From NCBI GenBank assembly GCA_002412965.1, contig DHWB01000014.1:35218-99217 (forward strand): a stretch of DNA of 64,000 nt, in the 5' to 3' direction. Made by a program: the position numbers and the translations under genes. Source of the stretch: Desulfomicrobium sp. UBA5193 (lineage in GTDB: Bacteria > Desulfobacterota > Desulfovibrionia > Desulfovibrionales > Desulfomicrobiaceae). The notes below the pieces were generated by a model that had not been told where the DNA came from, searched no databases, and saw only the letters and a list, made by a program, of their open reading frames with translations. Below are positions 22,850 to 32,117 of this stretch, piece after piece (position 1 is the first letter of the stretch; every line of letters begins with the position of its first letter).

Positions 22850-25800
22850 TCAGAGTAATGTTTCCGGCAATGAGAAACTGCACGCTGCTGGGTCAAATGG
22901 GTTGGCCTTGTTACGAAACTGGATGAGAAACTGCGCCCACTTTCCGTTCTGCTGCATCTCGACGAGGCACGTATTTCCCTCTTGATGTTTGATTGTACCG
23001 CCCTGAAGTAAACGGAAAAATGCCCAATCCCCTCGTGTTGATTTGAAAGTTTTGACTGCATCTATGTCTGTGATTGAAAATGACGCTTCAGGTGCCTGAT
23101 CCGTGTCGAGGGGCCAATTGAAATTAGCCCCTTGGACTGGACCGTGCCAGTAGCTCAATGACTTCTTCCCAGAAATCAAATCTACTTGTTTAAGCGCAGC
23201 ATCCAGAGCATACGGCTCGATCAGAAAGCTGATCCCCAAATCGTTATTTGAAATGAAGAATGCATCTTGAACCTTCGTTGCTCGCTGCAGTTGTTCAATG
23301 GCTTTGCTTGAAATTGGCAAAGTTCGACCCATTATACTGCGAAGATTTCCATTACTCGTAATAAATGGCTTAATGTATGCATTATGAAAAACGTCAAGAA
23401 CACCGTTACTTTTGAAAAAAATAGCAAAATCATTGAGATTTGAATCATTTTCGCTGTCCATTCTGAATGGATAGTTTGATTTGAGCTTGGAATTATAAAC
23501 ATTGAAAACGGACTCATGATACGCGGTATTGATGATTGCTCCCGCAATCATGAGCATGTCGTTCAACCCACCCACTGTCGCTGTAGAATACCATCCTCGC
23601 ACTGGTGAAGGTAGCCGTTCCGCCGCACTCTCCAAAATGCGCAACGTGTCGTCCTTGTCACTCGCAATGTCTTGCAACGCTGCAAAAACGCGTTGAGCGC
23701 TGTTGTCACTCTTGTTAAACTCTTGAAAATAAAGTTTAACATCCGCCATGGCGTCATTGGTTGCCTTGAGCGCCGGAGCAGGCAACCCATCCGCATCCAA
23801 AAGGTTGTCGAGTGGTTTGAAGTACTGTTTGACGATCTGTGCATCCTTCTGAGCAGCCTTCGCTCCCTTGGCCCTCTCTTCAGCAACGGCATCCCGCACC
23901 GCTTCAGCACCCGCCTTTGCGAGCGGTGCTCCCACCGTGCCCGATAATTTCTGCGCCCCTTTCTTGACGCCCTGCCCTTCTATAGCGCCCTCTAAGGCGG
24001 TCGACTCCTCATCTTCCACGATAAACGTCGTATTCTTGCGCAGTTCTCGCAACACAAGTACTACAGGCGACACGCCGGAGGTCAATTGTTCCGCCAGATT
24101 CTCTGCTCCATCCATAGTTACGGGAGTCTCGATTCGCAAATTCTGCAGAGCATGACTCCAATACGCAGTGTAATCCCTGAAATACATCGTTCGAACATTT
24201 TTATAAATTTTTTCAACATCAAATGAACTGAGTGAAGGCGGTTTCTGTCCAAATATCCAATTATCATCTGTCAATCCAAGGATAATATCAGGGCATCTCT
24301 GGACACAATATTCCTCAAATCCAGCGCTAGTATACAAATATGGAATCGAATATGTGTCCCCACTGAACGGTGACATGTGCTCACCAAGCGCAGCACGGAA
24401 TGAATATGGAGATCGTTCGCTCTCGGAGGCCTCCTCTTGCATTTGCTGATAAGCGAGCTGAGCCAGAGGTTTCTTGAGAAGTGCCGTCCGCGCCTTTTCC
24501 AGGACAAGGCCATCGGGAGACGCTGGCGTTAAGCCATGCGCAAGGAGATAATCCATATGATGCACAAGTGCTCGCTGATCATCCGCCCGCCCCATGTACA
24601 GCTCAGACCATTGCCGTTCCAGCCACTCTCTGAGAAACTTTTCGTTCATTCTTTCGGGCTGACAAAGCATCAGATACGCCCGCAAGGCCGACTTCAAAGC
24701 CCCCACATCATCCAATGACCTCGTGATCTTATGCATGGCCATTTCTCGCACAAGAGGAAGAAAACGCCCATTGAGTGTTCCGAGGTAAGCGGACTCGGTG
24801 GCCTTATCAACGGCGCTGCCTTGATACAGCCCCAATCCGTAAACAAGCGCAGAATCCTGCTCCCGATCGTAAACGAGCATTGATTTTTCCAGATGCGACA
24901 ACTCGGGAAGGATAGCCGCGACATCCCTGGCCGCAACATTCTCCCTCTGCGCCTTTGAAAAATCCTTATAAATCGCTTCCAGAGTTTCGAGCCGCGAGAA
25001 GTTGTCTGTAAAGCTCATTGCGAGCAGCGAAACGCATCCAGCAAGGAGCACAGCTCCTGCCAATTGAGCGCCAAAGCGTCGAAGGCGCAGGAGCCAGACA
25101 TGCTCCTGGTCTGCCCCGGCCAGTCCAGCTTCCGGGATGATACAGTCCTCCAAAAGGCGCAGCAGGAAAAAACCCCTGGCATAATCCCCCAGTGATGGCT
25201 GAAACCCGCTCTGAAACATGAGCTCGCCTTCGCGTGCGGTAGAAGCCATGATGTCACGGGAGGAGAGGGCGCTCGAAAAGAAAAAACCTCGGAACATGAC
25301 GGGCCGATGATAACGAGATGGCCCAAAGGCCTCGAAAATGAAATCTTCCAGCCGTGGACCCAAAGCAGCCAGCTCTTGTGGAAAACGAAACAACTCACCG
25401 CGAGCCAGACAATCCCGTTCCTGGTGAATCTTGCTTATGATTTGAGCATTGAGTGTCTGCATCAACTCCTTCAATTCTTTGCGCGTCGTATCCGCCTCCA
25501 TCGTATTCGACTGAGCAGGACTCCCGAAGATCTGCTCCCGCTCGGTCCGAGACAAATGTGCAAAGAATTGGGCAAAACCGGGAACCGCGTCGCACTTCGT
25601 GAACACCAGGTACACCGGGACATATGCACGCAGGCTATTCAAGACTTCGCTCAGCCGGGTGCGAATCGTTCGGGCCAGATGCTCTCGGCGGGCGGCATCG
25701 CCCTCTTGCATGTCGCGCATGCTGACGCAGACAATAATCCCGTTGAGAGCTTTGGCCGGTCGCACCCTGAACAGACGGCGCAGCAGCAGCATCCAAAGAC

Positions 25801-26407
25801 CATGCGTCGCTGATTCGGCATTGCTCTCGGCGTACTTTCCAGGCGTATCTACAAAAACAGCCTGATTTGCATACAGAATTTCACAACGCTCCGTGCCTTT
25901 TAGCTTATAAAGATGCCTGTCCGCCTGCTCGTTCAAGGGGAACTGTAATCCTGAATTCAGAAGCAATGAGGTCTTCCCGCAATCCTGAGGACCAAGCACC
26001 ATGTACCAAGGCAATGCATAACGTGATCTGCTTGTCGAACCATAAAAATTCGATGTCGTCACAATTTTTATGGCGGCCTTTATGCGCTCCCGGATATGCG
26101 CCACCTCTTCGCGTAACAGGCTACGCCCAATGCTCTCCTGCTCTCTCTTTGCTGCAATCGCCGGATTTGCCGCCTCTCTTTTCTTTTGTCTGGAGGACAG
26201 GATCGCCACCAAAAGACCCCAGATAAAAACAATGGCGAGTGTTGCCACGAGCTTTGCCGTGACACTTTCCAGCAAGACATTGCCGGCAATGGCCACAAAA
26301 GGTCCAAGAAGCCATACGAGCAGAACAAGGAGCAGCGCACATGCCAAGGACACAACCCAAGGCGTTTTCAATGCGCCCCACAATGCGCGAAAAAATCGAC
26401 GAATCAT
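22850..26407 (-). CDS. tssM: TssM (IcmF-like) inner-membrane component of type VI secretion
   Basis: At 1185 residues this is a full-length TssM. Two hydrophobic helices lie at about 19-40 and 52-71, a third at about 435-455 (LAGAVLLAGCVSLLAM), and the long C-terminal half is periplasmic. A cytosolic NTPase domain follows the second helix, with an intact Walker A GPQDCGKT (139-146). TssM joins TssL in the inner membrane and TssJ in the outer membrane to form the trans-envelope channel. ATG 26407 overlaps the tssL stop. By eye its distal half (about 23200-24500) is clearly richer in A+T than the metabolic genes of the window. Confidence 0.95.
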   Translation of the reverse strand: MIRRFFRALWGALKTPWVVSLACALLLVLLVWLLGPFVAIAGNVLLESVTAKLVATLAIVFIWGLLVAILSSRQKKREAANPAIAAKREQESIGRSLLREEVAHIRERIKAAIKIVTTSNFYGSTSRSRYALPWYMVLGPQDCGKTSLLLNSGLQFPLNEQADRHLYKLKGTERCEILYANQAVFVDTPGKYAESNAESATHGLWMLLLRRLFRVRPAKALNGIIVCVSMRDMQEGDAARREHLARTIRTRLSEVLNSLRAYVPVYLVFTKCDAVPGFAQFFAHLSRTEREQIFGSPAQSNTMEADTTRKELKELMQTLNAQIISKIHQERDCLARGELFRFPQELAALGPRLEDFIFEAFGPSRYHRPVMFRGFFFSSALSSRDIMASTAREGELMFQSGFQPSLGDYARGFFLLRLLEDCIIPEAGLAGADQEHVWLLRLRRFGAQLAGAVLLAGCVSLLAMSFTDNFSRLETLEAIYKDFSKAQRENVAARDVAAILPELSHLEKSMLVYDREQDSALVYGLGLYQGSAVDKATESAYLGTLNGRFLPLVREMAMHKITRSLDDVGALKSALRAYLMLCQPERMNEKFLREWLERQWSELYMGRADDQRALVHHMDYLLAHGLTPASPDGLVLEKARTALLKKPLAQLAYQQMQEEASESERSPYSFRAALGEHMSPFSGDTYSIPYLYTSAGFEEYCVQRCPDIILGLTDDNWIFGQKPPSLSSFDVEKIYKNVRTMYFRDYTAYWSHALQNLRIETPVTMDGAENLAEQLTSGVSPVVLVLRELRKNTTFIVEDEESTALEGAIEGQGVKKGAQKLSGTVGAPLAKAGAEAVRDAVAEERAKGAKAAQKDAQIVKQYFKPLDNLLDADGLPAPALKATNDAMADVKLYFQEFNKSDNSAQRVFAALQDIASDKDDTLRILESAAERLPSPVRGWYSTATVGGLNDMLMIAGAIINTAYHESVFNVYNSKLKSNYPFRMDSENDSNLNDFAIFFKSNGVLDVFHNAYIKPFITSNGNLRSIMGRTLPISSKAIEQLQRATKVQDAFFISNNDLGISFLIEPYALDAALKQVDLISGKKSLSYWHGPVQGANFNWPLDTDQAPEASFSITDIDAVKTFKSTRGDWAFFRLLQGGTIKHQEGNTCLVEMQQNGKWAQFLIQFRNKANPFDPAACSFSLPETLL

Positions 26408-27300
26408 TGCGCCCCCCCTAATTTGCTCAAATCATGCACGCTGAACTGATGCAGAAGCGGCTCCGTTCGATTTTCCAAAATATGCGCGAATCCCAAAAAA
26501 GTTATGAACAGACACGATACGACGATAGCTGCCATGAGCCACAGTGGAACATATGTGTAAATTTTGTTTTTGTAATTTCCATCCGGCAACTTTCTTGACA
26601 AGTCAGGCGAGGGCTCCCCTCGCAGCAATCGCACTTGTCTGTAAATTTTTTCCCGAAGCGACTCCAATTCTATAGGGCCTCTGGCTTGAAGTTTGTATCG
26701 TCCTTCGAATCCAAGACTGAGCAATAAGTAGAGCAATTCGATGAGATACAGATTTCTCGCTGGCTGCTGCATACATCGTTCAAGTATCTGAAAAAATTTC
26801 TCGCCGCCCCAGGTTTCATTGTGAAAGGTGCTCAGCAGCGCTTGCCGCGACCATCCCCCGCCAGCCCCAAGACGCGACGTGCTTACGCTTTCATCCAAGG
26901 CGGTGCACAATACGTAACGGGCTGCAAGAACATGGGAATTATCAATTTCGCAGGCCAGCGCCTGGGCCTCAAATCCACGGATTTCGGCTTCGAGACGAGT
27001 TCGGAGACTTTCCAGTTGCGGATCATCCGCCTGCTCTCGCCGTTCCATTTCCCGCTGCTCGGCGTCATCAGAGCCGCCACTCCTGAGAGAAACCATCTCA
27101 AGAAGCAGATGAGCGGCGGAATTGACCAATGGATTGAGCCCCGGAGTATAGTCTTCCAGAGACGTTTGCTGCGCAATGTAGATAGCCGAACGCGAGCCTT
27201 GGCCGCTGGAAGATACGGAAACAGCCCGGACGGAAGACGGCAAGTCTCTGGGCGCATCCATGCCTTCAAAAATTGTCTTGTCATTATCTGTTGGCTGCAT
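26404..27300 (-). CDS. tssL: TssL (DotU/IcmH family) inner-membrane component of type VI secretion
   Basis: A 298-residue DotU-family protein: NPLVNSAAHLLLEMV at the start of the domain, CTALDESV (about 133-140), WGGEKFF and LYLIELLYLLLSLGFEGRY, then a single C-terminal membrane helix (WLMAAIVVSCLFITFLGF, about 255-275). It lacks the OmpA-like peptidoglycan-binding extension found on some TssL proteins, so anchoring to the wall would need another protein. It lies between tssK and tssM with 3- and 4-base junctions and has GGAG before ATG 27300. Confidence 0.95.
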   Translation of the reverse strand: MQPTDNDKTIFEGMDAPRDLPSSVRAVSVSSSGQGSRSAIYIAQQTSLEDYTPGLNPLVNSAAHLLLEMVSLRSGGSDDAEQREMERREQADDPQLESLRTRLEAEIRGFEAQALACEIDNSHVLAARYVLCTALDESVSTSRLGAGGGWSRQALLSTFHNETWGGEKFFQILERCMQQPARNLYLIELLYLLLSLGFEGRYKLQARGPIELESLREKIYRQVRLLRGEPSPDLSRKLPDGNYKNKIYTYVPLWLMAAIVVSCLFITFLGFAHILENRTEPLLHQFSVHDLSKLGGAQ

Positions 27301-27303
27301 GAG

Positions 27304-28626
27304 CTACTCCTTGACGGCCCAAAATTGCAGTTGAATCCCTGGAAATACTCCGGAAATATGTACGGCGAATCCACCTGAAAGCTCCAGCTGCGCCAATTCT
27401 TCAGAGCTTATGTCCAGTTTGAAATAACTTTTGTCGGCATGGAAGGGTATTTGACGTGGAGCAACAGGCAAAGTTCTGATTTTAATTCCAGGCAATTGGA
27501 GCTTAACCATATCTCGGATGCGCTCCACAGAGCTTATCTTGAGCTGCTTAGGAACTATCGCGCGCAATGCCTCCGAATCCATATCCGCTCGCACGGCAAT
27601 TATGAAAGATGCCGTGCTCAGCAAATTACGATCATGAATTGGTGAAACGAGAATGCCGTACTTACGTTGCTGCAACGGCAACTCGACGGCATGCTGCTCC
27701 AGAACCATGCTTAAGGCATGGCGGGCGTGGCTCATGAGATTGGAGAACGTCACGTCCTGGGCGCTGTGATCGTAAGCCATCAGAGCCTCTGGCCTCTTGT
27801 GGGACTCTGCAAAGGAGGACAATTCACCTACAAGCCCGAGGAGCAGAACATAAAATTCTTCCGGATGCAGACGCGGCGTCTGGTCCTGATGACGAAAAAC
27901 AGGCTCCACGCGATTAATGCACTGCAAGAGCCAAAAGTCAGCGGCCTGGGCGGTGCCGGTTTGCCCGGCGCTGCTTACGCGCAAAGCCAGCTGATCCCCT
28001 CGGTGTGAAATCAAGCCTATAATTTCACGCAGGTAGCCGGAAAGCACGGGCGAGGCCGCGAGGTGCAAAAATGTGGGCATGAAGTCTTTGTCAAGCAACA
28101 CCGTCTTATCCGGCTTGCATTCCAGGATATGCACCACAGGCATGCTGATGTATCCTTTGACCTCTGTTTCCTCTTCAAGCATGAGCCGAAGGTCCGGTCG
28201 ACAACACGCGATGGGCATTTCCTTATGGCTACCCGCAGCGCTGTCCCTGACATTCACACGGTGCGCGATGTACGGGGTGGAGACACCCTGTGTCCCTTCA
28301 TGACGGACTTCCGAAGATCCTTCGGGGGCCAGAGGCAGGGCGAGCATCACACGCCGATTGGTGAGACCCGGCGTGATCTCCAAAGAAAGCCCCTGCCCCA
28401 CATCAAACAAGGTGCCGTCGGGCAGAAAACCCCGCGCCCTGTTCACCACCACCTTTCCAAGTGTGAGATATTGTTCATCAATCGAAAAATCCATGAACCC
28501 CCAACCATGATGGGTATACGCCAAACCCCGCATGCGGATTTGAGAATGTATATACCTCTCCTGCTGCTGAAAATGCTGTGGACCAACGGCCATCCCCTCA
28601 AACCAGAATACCTTCTCAGGAAGCAT
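27304..28626 (-). CDS. tssK: TssK baseplate protein of type VI secretion
   Basis: The 440-residue TssK links the baseplate to the membrane complex. Typical motifs are the N-terminal VFWFEGMAVGPQHFQQQERY, GFMDFSIDEQYLTLGKVVVN, and the central FLHLAASPVLSGYLREI segment; the C-terminal part binds TssL/TssM in characterised systems. ATG 28626 has AGGAG upstream. It sits between the tssJ and tssL genes, the standard J-K-L-M order. Confidence 0.95.
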   Translation of the reverse strand: MLPEKVFWFEGMAVGPQHFQQQERYIHSQIRMRGLAYTHHGWGFMDFSIDEQYLTLGKVVVNRARGFLPDGTLFDVGQGLSLEITPGLTNRRVMLALPLAPEGSSEVRHEGTQGVSTPYIAHRVNVRDSAAGSHKEMPIACCRPDLRLMLEEETEVKGYISMPVVHILECKPDKTVLLDKDFMPTFLHLAASPVLSGYLREIIGLISHRGDQLALRVSSAGQTGTAQAADFWLLQCINRVEPVFRHQDQTPRLHPEEFYVLLLGLVGELSSFAESHKRPEALMAYDHSAQDVTFSNLMSHARHALSMVLEQHAVELPLQQRKYGILVSPIHDRNLLSTASFIIAVRADMDSEALRAIVPKQLKISSVERIRDMVKLQLPGIKIRTLPVAPRQIPFHADKSYFKLDISSEELAQLELSGGFAVHISGVFPGIQLQFWAVKE

Positions 28627-28650
28627 CGCGTTCTCCTGTAGCGGTCATTA

Positions 28651-29277
28651 TCAATTAATCCGTTTGGGTGTGGGCATCACATAGCCCATCTCTCGAGGCT
28701 TCGTTTCAGGCGAATTGGTTTTCGGCTTGACGGGGGCCGCATCGCTTTCTTCGCCACCCAATCCGGACTCACTCGTCCCGGACTGTTGAAAATTTCTCAC
28801 CGCCTGCTCCGGATCCCAGTCGGAAGCCTTCTCCCGAGGAATCAAGATCAGCGTGGCATCATTAACTTCAATCGATACTGCATTTTTAGTCTCCGGATTT
28901 ACGGAGGAGACAACTTTCCATTGACCGCGCTCCATCTGTCGAAAACCAGCCATAATACCCATGAACCGTGTTTCAGTGGCGGGCTCGTAAATGACTCTGC
29001 GCGCCTCGCCGGGAACAACCACAAGTTCATCCGCAGCAAGCAGATCCGCGCCGAGGACCTGAACAGGATTTTCAAAAAGCGGATAAAAATCGGACTGTTT
29101 GAATGCCAGATCAGATCGCAATTCGTACACCTTGATGATCACCGGTGAGGGACGTCCGGTGTGATCGGGGTTGACGTTGGGCTGAATTGCCAACGCAAGG
29201 TCAACGCGCGGAGTGGTACAGCCACCCAACAGGACTGACATGAGCAACAAAATAAAAAAAAGAACGCTCCGAACCAT
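28651..29277 (-). CDS. tssJ: TssJ outer-membrane lipoprotein of type VI secretion
   Basis: The 208-residue protein has a lipoprotein signal with lipobox LLGGC (Cys20), followed by a TssJ beta-sandwich: LALAIQPNVNPD, PVIIKVYELRSDLAFKQSDFY, and VVPGEARRVIYEP. It tethers TssM to the outer membrane. The C-terminal 45 residues are a low-complexity, Glu/Ser/Pro-rich tail beyond the usual domain. AAGGAG precedes ATG 29277. It is between the FHA gene and tssK. Confidence 0.93.
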   Translation of the reverse strand: MVRSVLFFILLLMSVLLGGCTTPRVDLALAIQPNVNPDHTGRPSPVIIKVYELRSDLAFKQSDFYPLFENPVQVLGADLLAADELVVVPGEARRVIYEPATETRFMGIMAGFRQMERGQWKVVSSVNPETKNAVSIEVNDATLILIPREKASDWDPEQAVRNFQQSGTSESGLGGEESDAAPVKPKTNSPETKPREMGYVMPTPKRIN

Positions 29278-29280
29278 ACT

Positions 29281-30561
29281 CTAATCTCCTTTGAAGCGCG
29301 AACGCTCCGGCAGAGGTTGCAGTGTCCTTACTTGCACATCATATGCGCGGGCAAAGTCATGAAGAAAGAGAGCGGAAAATCCGTCATGATCGTCAAGGAG
29401 CGACTGATGCATCCGTTGGAACATGTGCCAAAGCCTCGTCTTGCGGGAAAAATGCACTGGACCATTGCCATCAAGACGGGCTTCCACGGATTTGGGGGAT
29501 ATTTTATCGAGCACCGCCCGCACGGCGGCTCTGGCTCCGGCCAAAAGGCCCATATGATGGCCATGGAGATCGCTGAAGCCACTCAGCATGGCTTTGCCGG
29601 GAGGCAACATCCCATCCCGTGCAGGCTGCAGAAGCTGCTCCAACGCAACCTGAGGCGTCGGACTGAACTTGAACGGATTGTTCCCCGAGAGCCGCATCGT
29701 GGTCACGGGAAGACGCAGATCATTCTTACATTCCGCCTGATTACGCAGGCAGTGATGCATGCCATCCACTGCGGCCAGAAGCAATTCTGCAGCCTGGCGC
29801 AGCATGCGCTCCCGTTCATGCGGGGATTCAGGCGCTGCGGCAAATCCCAAAACCCTGAAAAACTCGTCCGTTTCGGGAACTGGGATTCGCGGTTCAGAAG
29901 AAATATCCGGGATCTTGACCGTCTGTTCACAAAACAAGGCATGCGCGGGAACCATCTCCTCGTCTTCGACATTCCAATCCTCGGGAAGATAGACATCCTC
30001 CTGCTCTGGGATGCCAGATATGCGCAGCAGGCTATCCATCGCCGCGCTGCTGTGATCCGCCGGCACGGCAGCCTTGCCGGGCATGGCTTCCCCAAGCAGG
30101 TCGTCGTAGTAACCCAACCGGCGTTTGGCCTCGAAATTCTCCTGCTGCTCCATGGCGAGAAGCGGGTCGCTGGAAAGAATGTTATCGGCCGGAATCAGCC
30201 CTCCGTCACCAGTACCAGACTGAATATAGGCATCAGGCTTGTGCAATAGACGGGCCTGAATGGAATATATACCTATCGTATAGCTGTTTCCGTGATCAAT
30301 TTTATGCTGCTTTCCCTTATTCAGAAATATCTTTCCAGGCTCCGTGACAATTCCATTGCGGCTAACGTCTTCAATGAAAAAAGAATTTCCGTCGCAACTG
30401 ATGACAGCGTGCTTTCGGGATATGCGTTTGCCTTTGTCGGGGAGAATCCATTCACATTCATCGGAACGACCGATAAACCCACCCGCCTCGCTGAATACAT
30501 GAGAAATTGGAAAAGTTGCAGTAAACTTCTGTCTGCTTATAATTTCAAGCATCAATTCCAT
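29281..30561 (-). CDS. tagH: FHA-domain protein of type VI secretion (TagH/Fha1 type)
   Basis: The 426-residue protein has an N-terminal forkhead-associated domain (about 5-100) with the phosphothreonine-binding signature GGFIGRSDECEWILPD, RISRKHAVI and DVSRNGI. The C-terminal region (about 225-415) matches the TagH/ImpI C-terminal domain, including FRVLGF, NNPFKFSPTPQVALEQLL and ALFLHDFARAYD. In other systems PpkA phosphorylates Fha and this triggers secretion; both ppkA and pppA are in this operon. It lies between vasH and tssJ. TGGAGC is placed before ATG 30561. Confidence 0.92.
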   Translation of the reverse strand: MELMLEIISRQKFTATFPISHVFSEAGGFIGRSDECEWILPDKGKRISRKHAVISCDGNSFFIEDVSRNGIVTEPGKIFLNKGKQHKIDHGNSYTIGIYSIQARLLHKPDAYIQSGTGDGGLIPADNILSSDPLLAMEQQENFEAKRRLGYYDDLLGEAMPGKAAVPADHSSAAMDSLLRISGIPEQEDVYLPEDWNVEDEEMVPAHALFCEQTVKIPDISSEPRIPVPETDEFFRVLGFAAAPESPHERERMLRQAAELLLAAVDGMHHCLRNQAECKNDLRLPVTTMRLSGNNPFKFSPTPQVALEQLLQPARDGMLPPGKAMLSGFSDLHGHHMGLLAGARAAVRAVLDKISPKSVEARLDGNGPVHFSRKTRLWHMFQRMHQSLLDDHDGFSALFLHDFARAYDVQVRTLQPLPERSRFKGD

Positions 30562-30613
30562 AAACAGCTCCAGAATACTTGAACTTTAAATTTTTACCTC
30601 AATATCGAAAAAA

Positions 30614-32116
30614 TCATGACATTTTCATCTGTTGCAATTTATAATTTAATGTACGTTTCGGAATACCCAAAGCAGTTGCCACATGCCGCGTTTTTCCATC
30701 ATAAAATTTCATCACATTCATAATGATAGAAGATTCATAAGCACTGACAAGCTCAGGAAGCGTTTTGGCATCAGACTCCACAGCTGCGTCAACCTCGGTA
30801 AAAGCTTGTTTTCCTAGCATTGCATTACGTTTATCTGTCATGATCACAGCTCTCTCCAACATCGAAAAAAACTCACGGACATTCCCAGGGTACGGCAAGG
30901 CTCGCAACATCGTCCAAGCGTCAGGAGCAATATTCAACCGGGGTCGCTGATAACGCATCGCCAGTTGTGCCAGATGATGCCGGGCCAAAAGGGGAAGGTC
31001 TTCCACCCTCTCGCGCAGGGATGGCAACTTAAGGTGAAAAACCGCCAATCGGTGATACAAGTCGCGACGAAAACGCCCAGTCTCCACGGCCGATGTCATA
31101 TCCATGTTCGTAGCAGCCAGAATGCGGATGTTCACGGCATGGAATCGCACATCCCCCACAGGACGAACCGTGTGTTCTTGAAGCACCCGCAGCAATTTGG
31201 CCTGAACCTCTAGCGGCATCTCCCCGATTTCATCCAACAAAATTGTCCCGCCGTTGGCACTGCGGAAAAGGCCGTGATGATCACTGTTGGCACTGCTGAA
31301 CGCGCCTTTGCGATGACCGAACAACTCACTCTCCAGAAGGGTGGGGGGAAGCGCCGCACAGTTTATCTGCACAAAAGGTCCATGACAGCGGGCGCTTGCG
31401 CAATGAATGGCCGTGGCCACAACTTCCTTGCCGGTTCCTGTTTCCCCGGTGATGAGAACCGGGACGTCGTGTCCCGAGAGGGTCAGCGCCATTGAACGCA
31501 CCGTCTCGATGGCTTCGCTTTGGCCGATGATGCTGTTTTCAGGCCTGACAGAGGGATCCTGCTTTTTTTGTTCAAGACGCCCGAGGTCCTCTTGCAGGCT
31601 GTGCACGATAGTTTGATGCTGACAGGCCCGTATTCTGCCATCCAAAACTGCAGCAGCGTAATCACACAGCAATTGAACATCCATGGACAAAGCCTGCTTC
31701 CTGGAGGGACAAGCGACCATGATCGCGCCTATGATCTTGCTCTCAGGGGCGATCAAAGGCTCCACAACCACCCATTTGGCGTGGCCCGTCCGCCCTCCGA
31801 CGACCAAGTCCAAAGACGGAGCAAGGGTCAGGTCCAAAGGTACGGAACATGACTGACCACTATGTACGCAGAAGGCGAGAGGATCCTCCAACTTCCAGGC
31901 AGGAATGTCTCGTGATGGCTCATCATCGACCCTCTTCTCCGGATACAGTCCTGTCAGCAGCAAGGATTCCCGCCCCTGGTCAAAAAGAAAGATGCCTGCC
32001 GCAAAAGCACCGGCAAGATCAACGACAGCCTTGGCAATACAGCAAGCCGTTTCTGCAGGAGACTCACAGCTGCGCAGACGTTTTCCCCAGTCACGGACGG
32101 TACAAATCTCGGACAT
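30614..32116 (-). CDS. vasH: VasH-like sigma-54 activator of the T6SS locus with altered GAFTGA loop
   Basis: A 500-residue sigma-54 activator: N-terminal GAF-like domain (about 20-165), AAA+ domain with Walker A GETGTGKE (224-231) and Walker B TILLDEIGEMP, and a C-terminal Fis-type helix-turn-helix (KTRHVATALGIPKRTLNYKL). The loop that touches sigma-54 reads GAFSSA (271-276) instead of GAFTGA; I checked the codons (GGC GCG TTC AGC AGT GCC). In Vibrio cholerae VasH drives hcp transcription, and a sigma-54 promoter lies before hcp here at 42363. The gene is inside the tss operon between clpV and the FHA gene. Confidence 0.9.
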   Translation of the reverse strand: MSEICTVRDWGKRLRSCESPAETACCIAKAVVDLAGAFAAGIFLFDQGRESLLLTGLYPEKRVDDEPSRDIPAWKLEDPLAFCVHSGQSCSVPLDLTLAPSLDLVVGGRTGHAKWVVVEPLIAPESKIIGAIMVACPSRKQALSMDVQLLCDYAAAVLDGRIRACQHQTIVHSLQEDLGRLEQKKQDPSVRPENSIIGQSEAIETVRSMALTLSGHDVPVLITGETGTGKEVVATAIHCASARCHGPFVQINCAALPPTLLESELFGHRKGAFSSANSDHHGLFRSANGGTILLDEIGEMPLEVQAKLLRVLQEHTVRPVGDVRFHAVNIRILAATNMDMTSAVETGRFRRDLYHRLAVFHLKLPSLRERVEDLPLLARHHLAQLAMRYQRPRLNIAPDAWTMLRALPYPGNVREFFSMLERAVIMTDKRNAMLGKQAFTEVDAAVESDAKTLPELVSAYESSIIMNVMKFYDGKTRHVATALGIPKRTLNYKLQQMKMS

Positions 32117-32117
32117 G

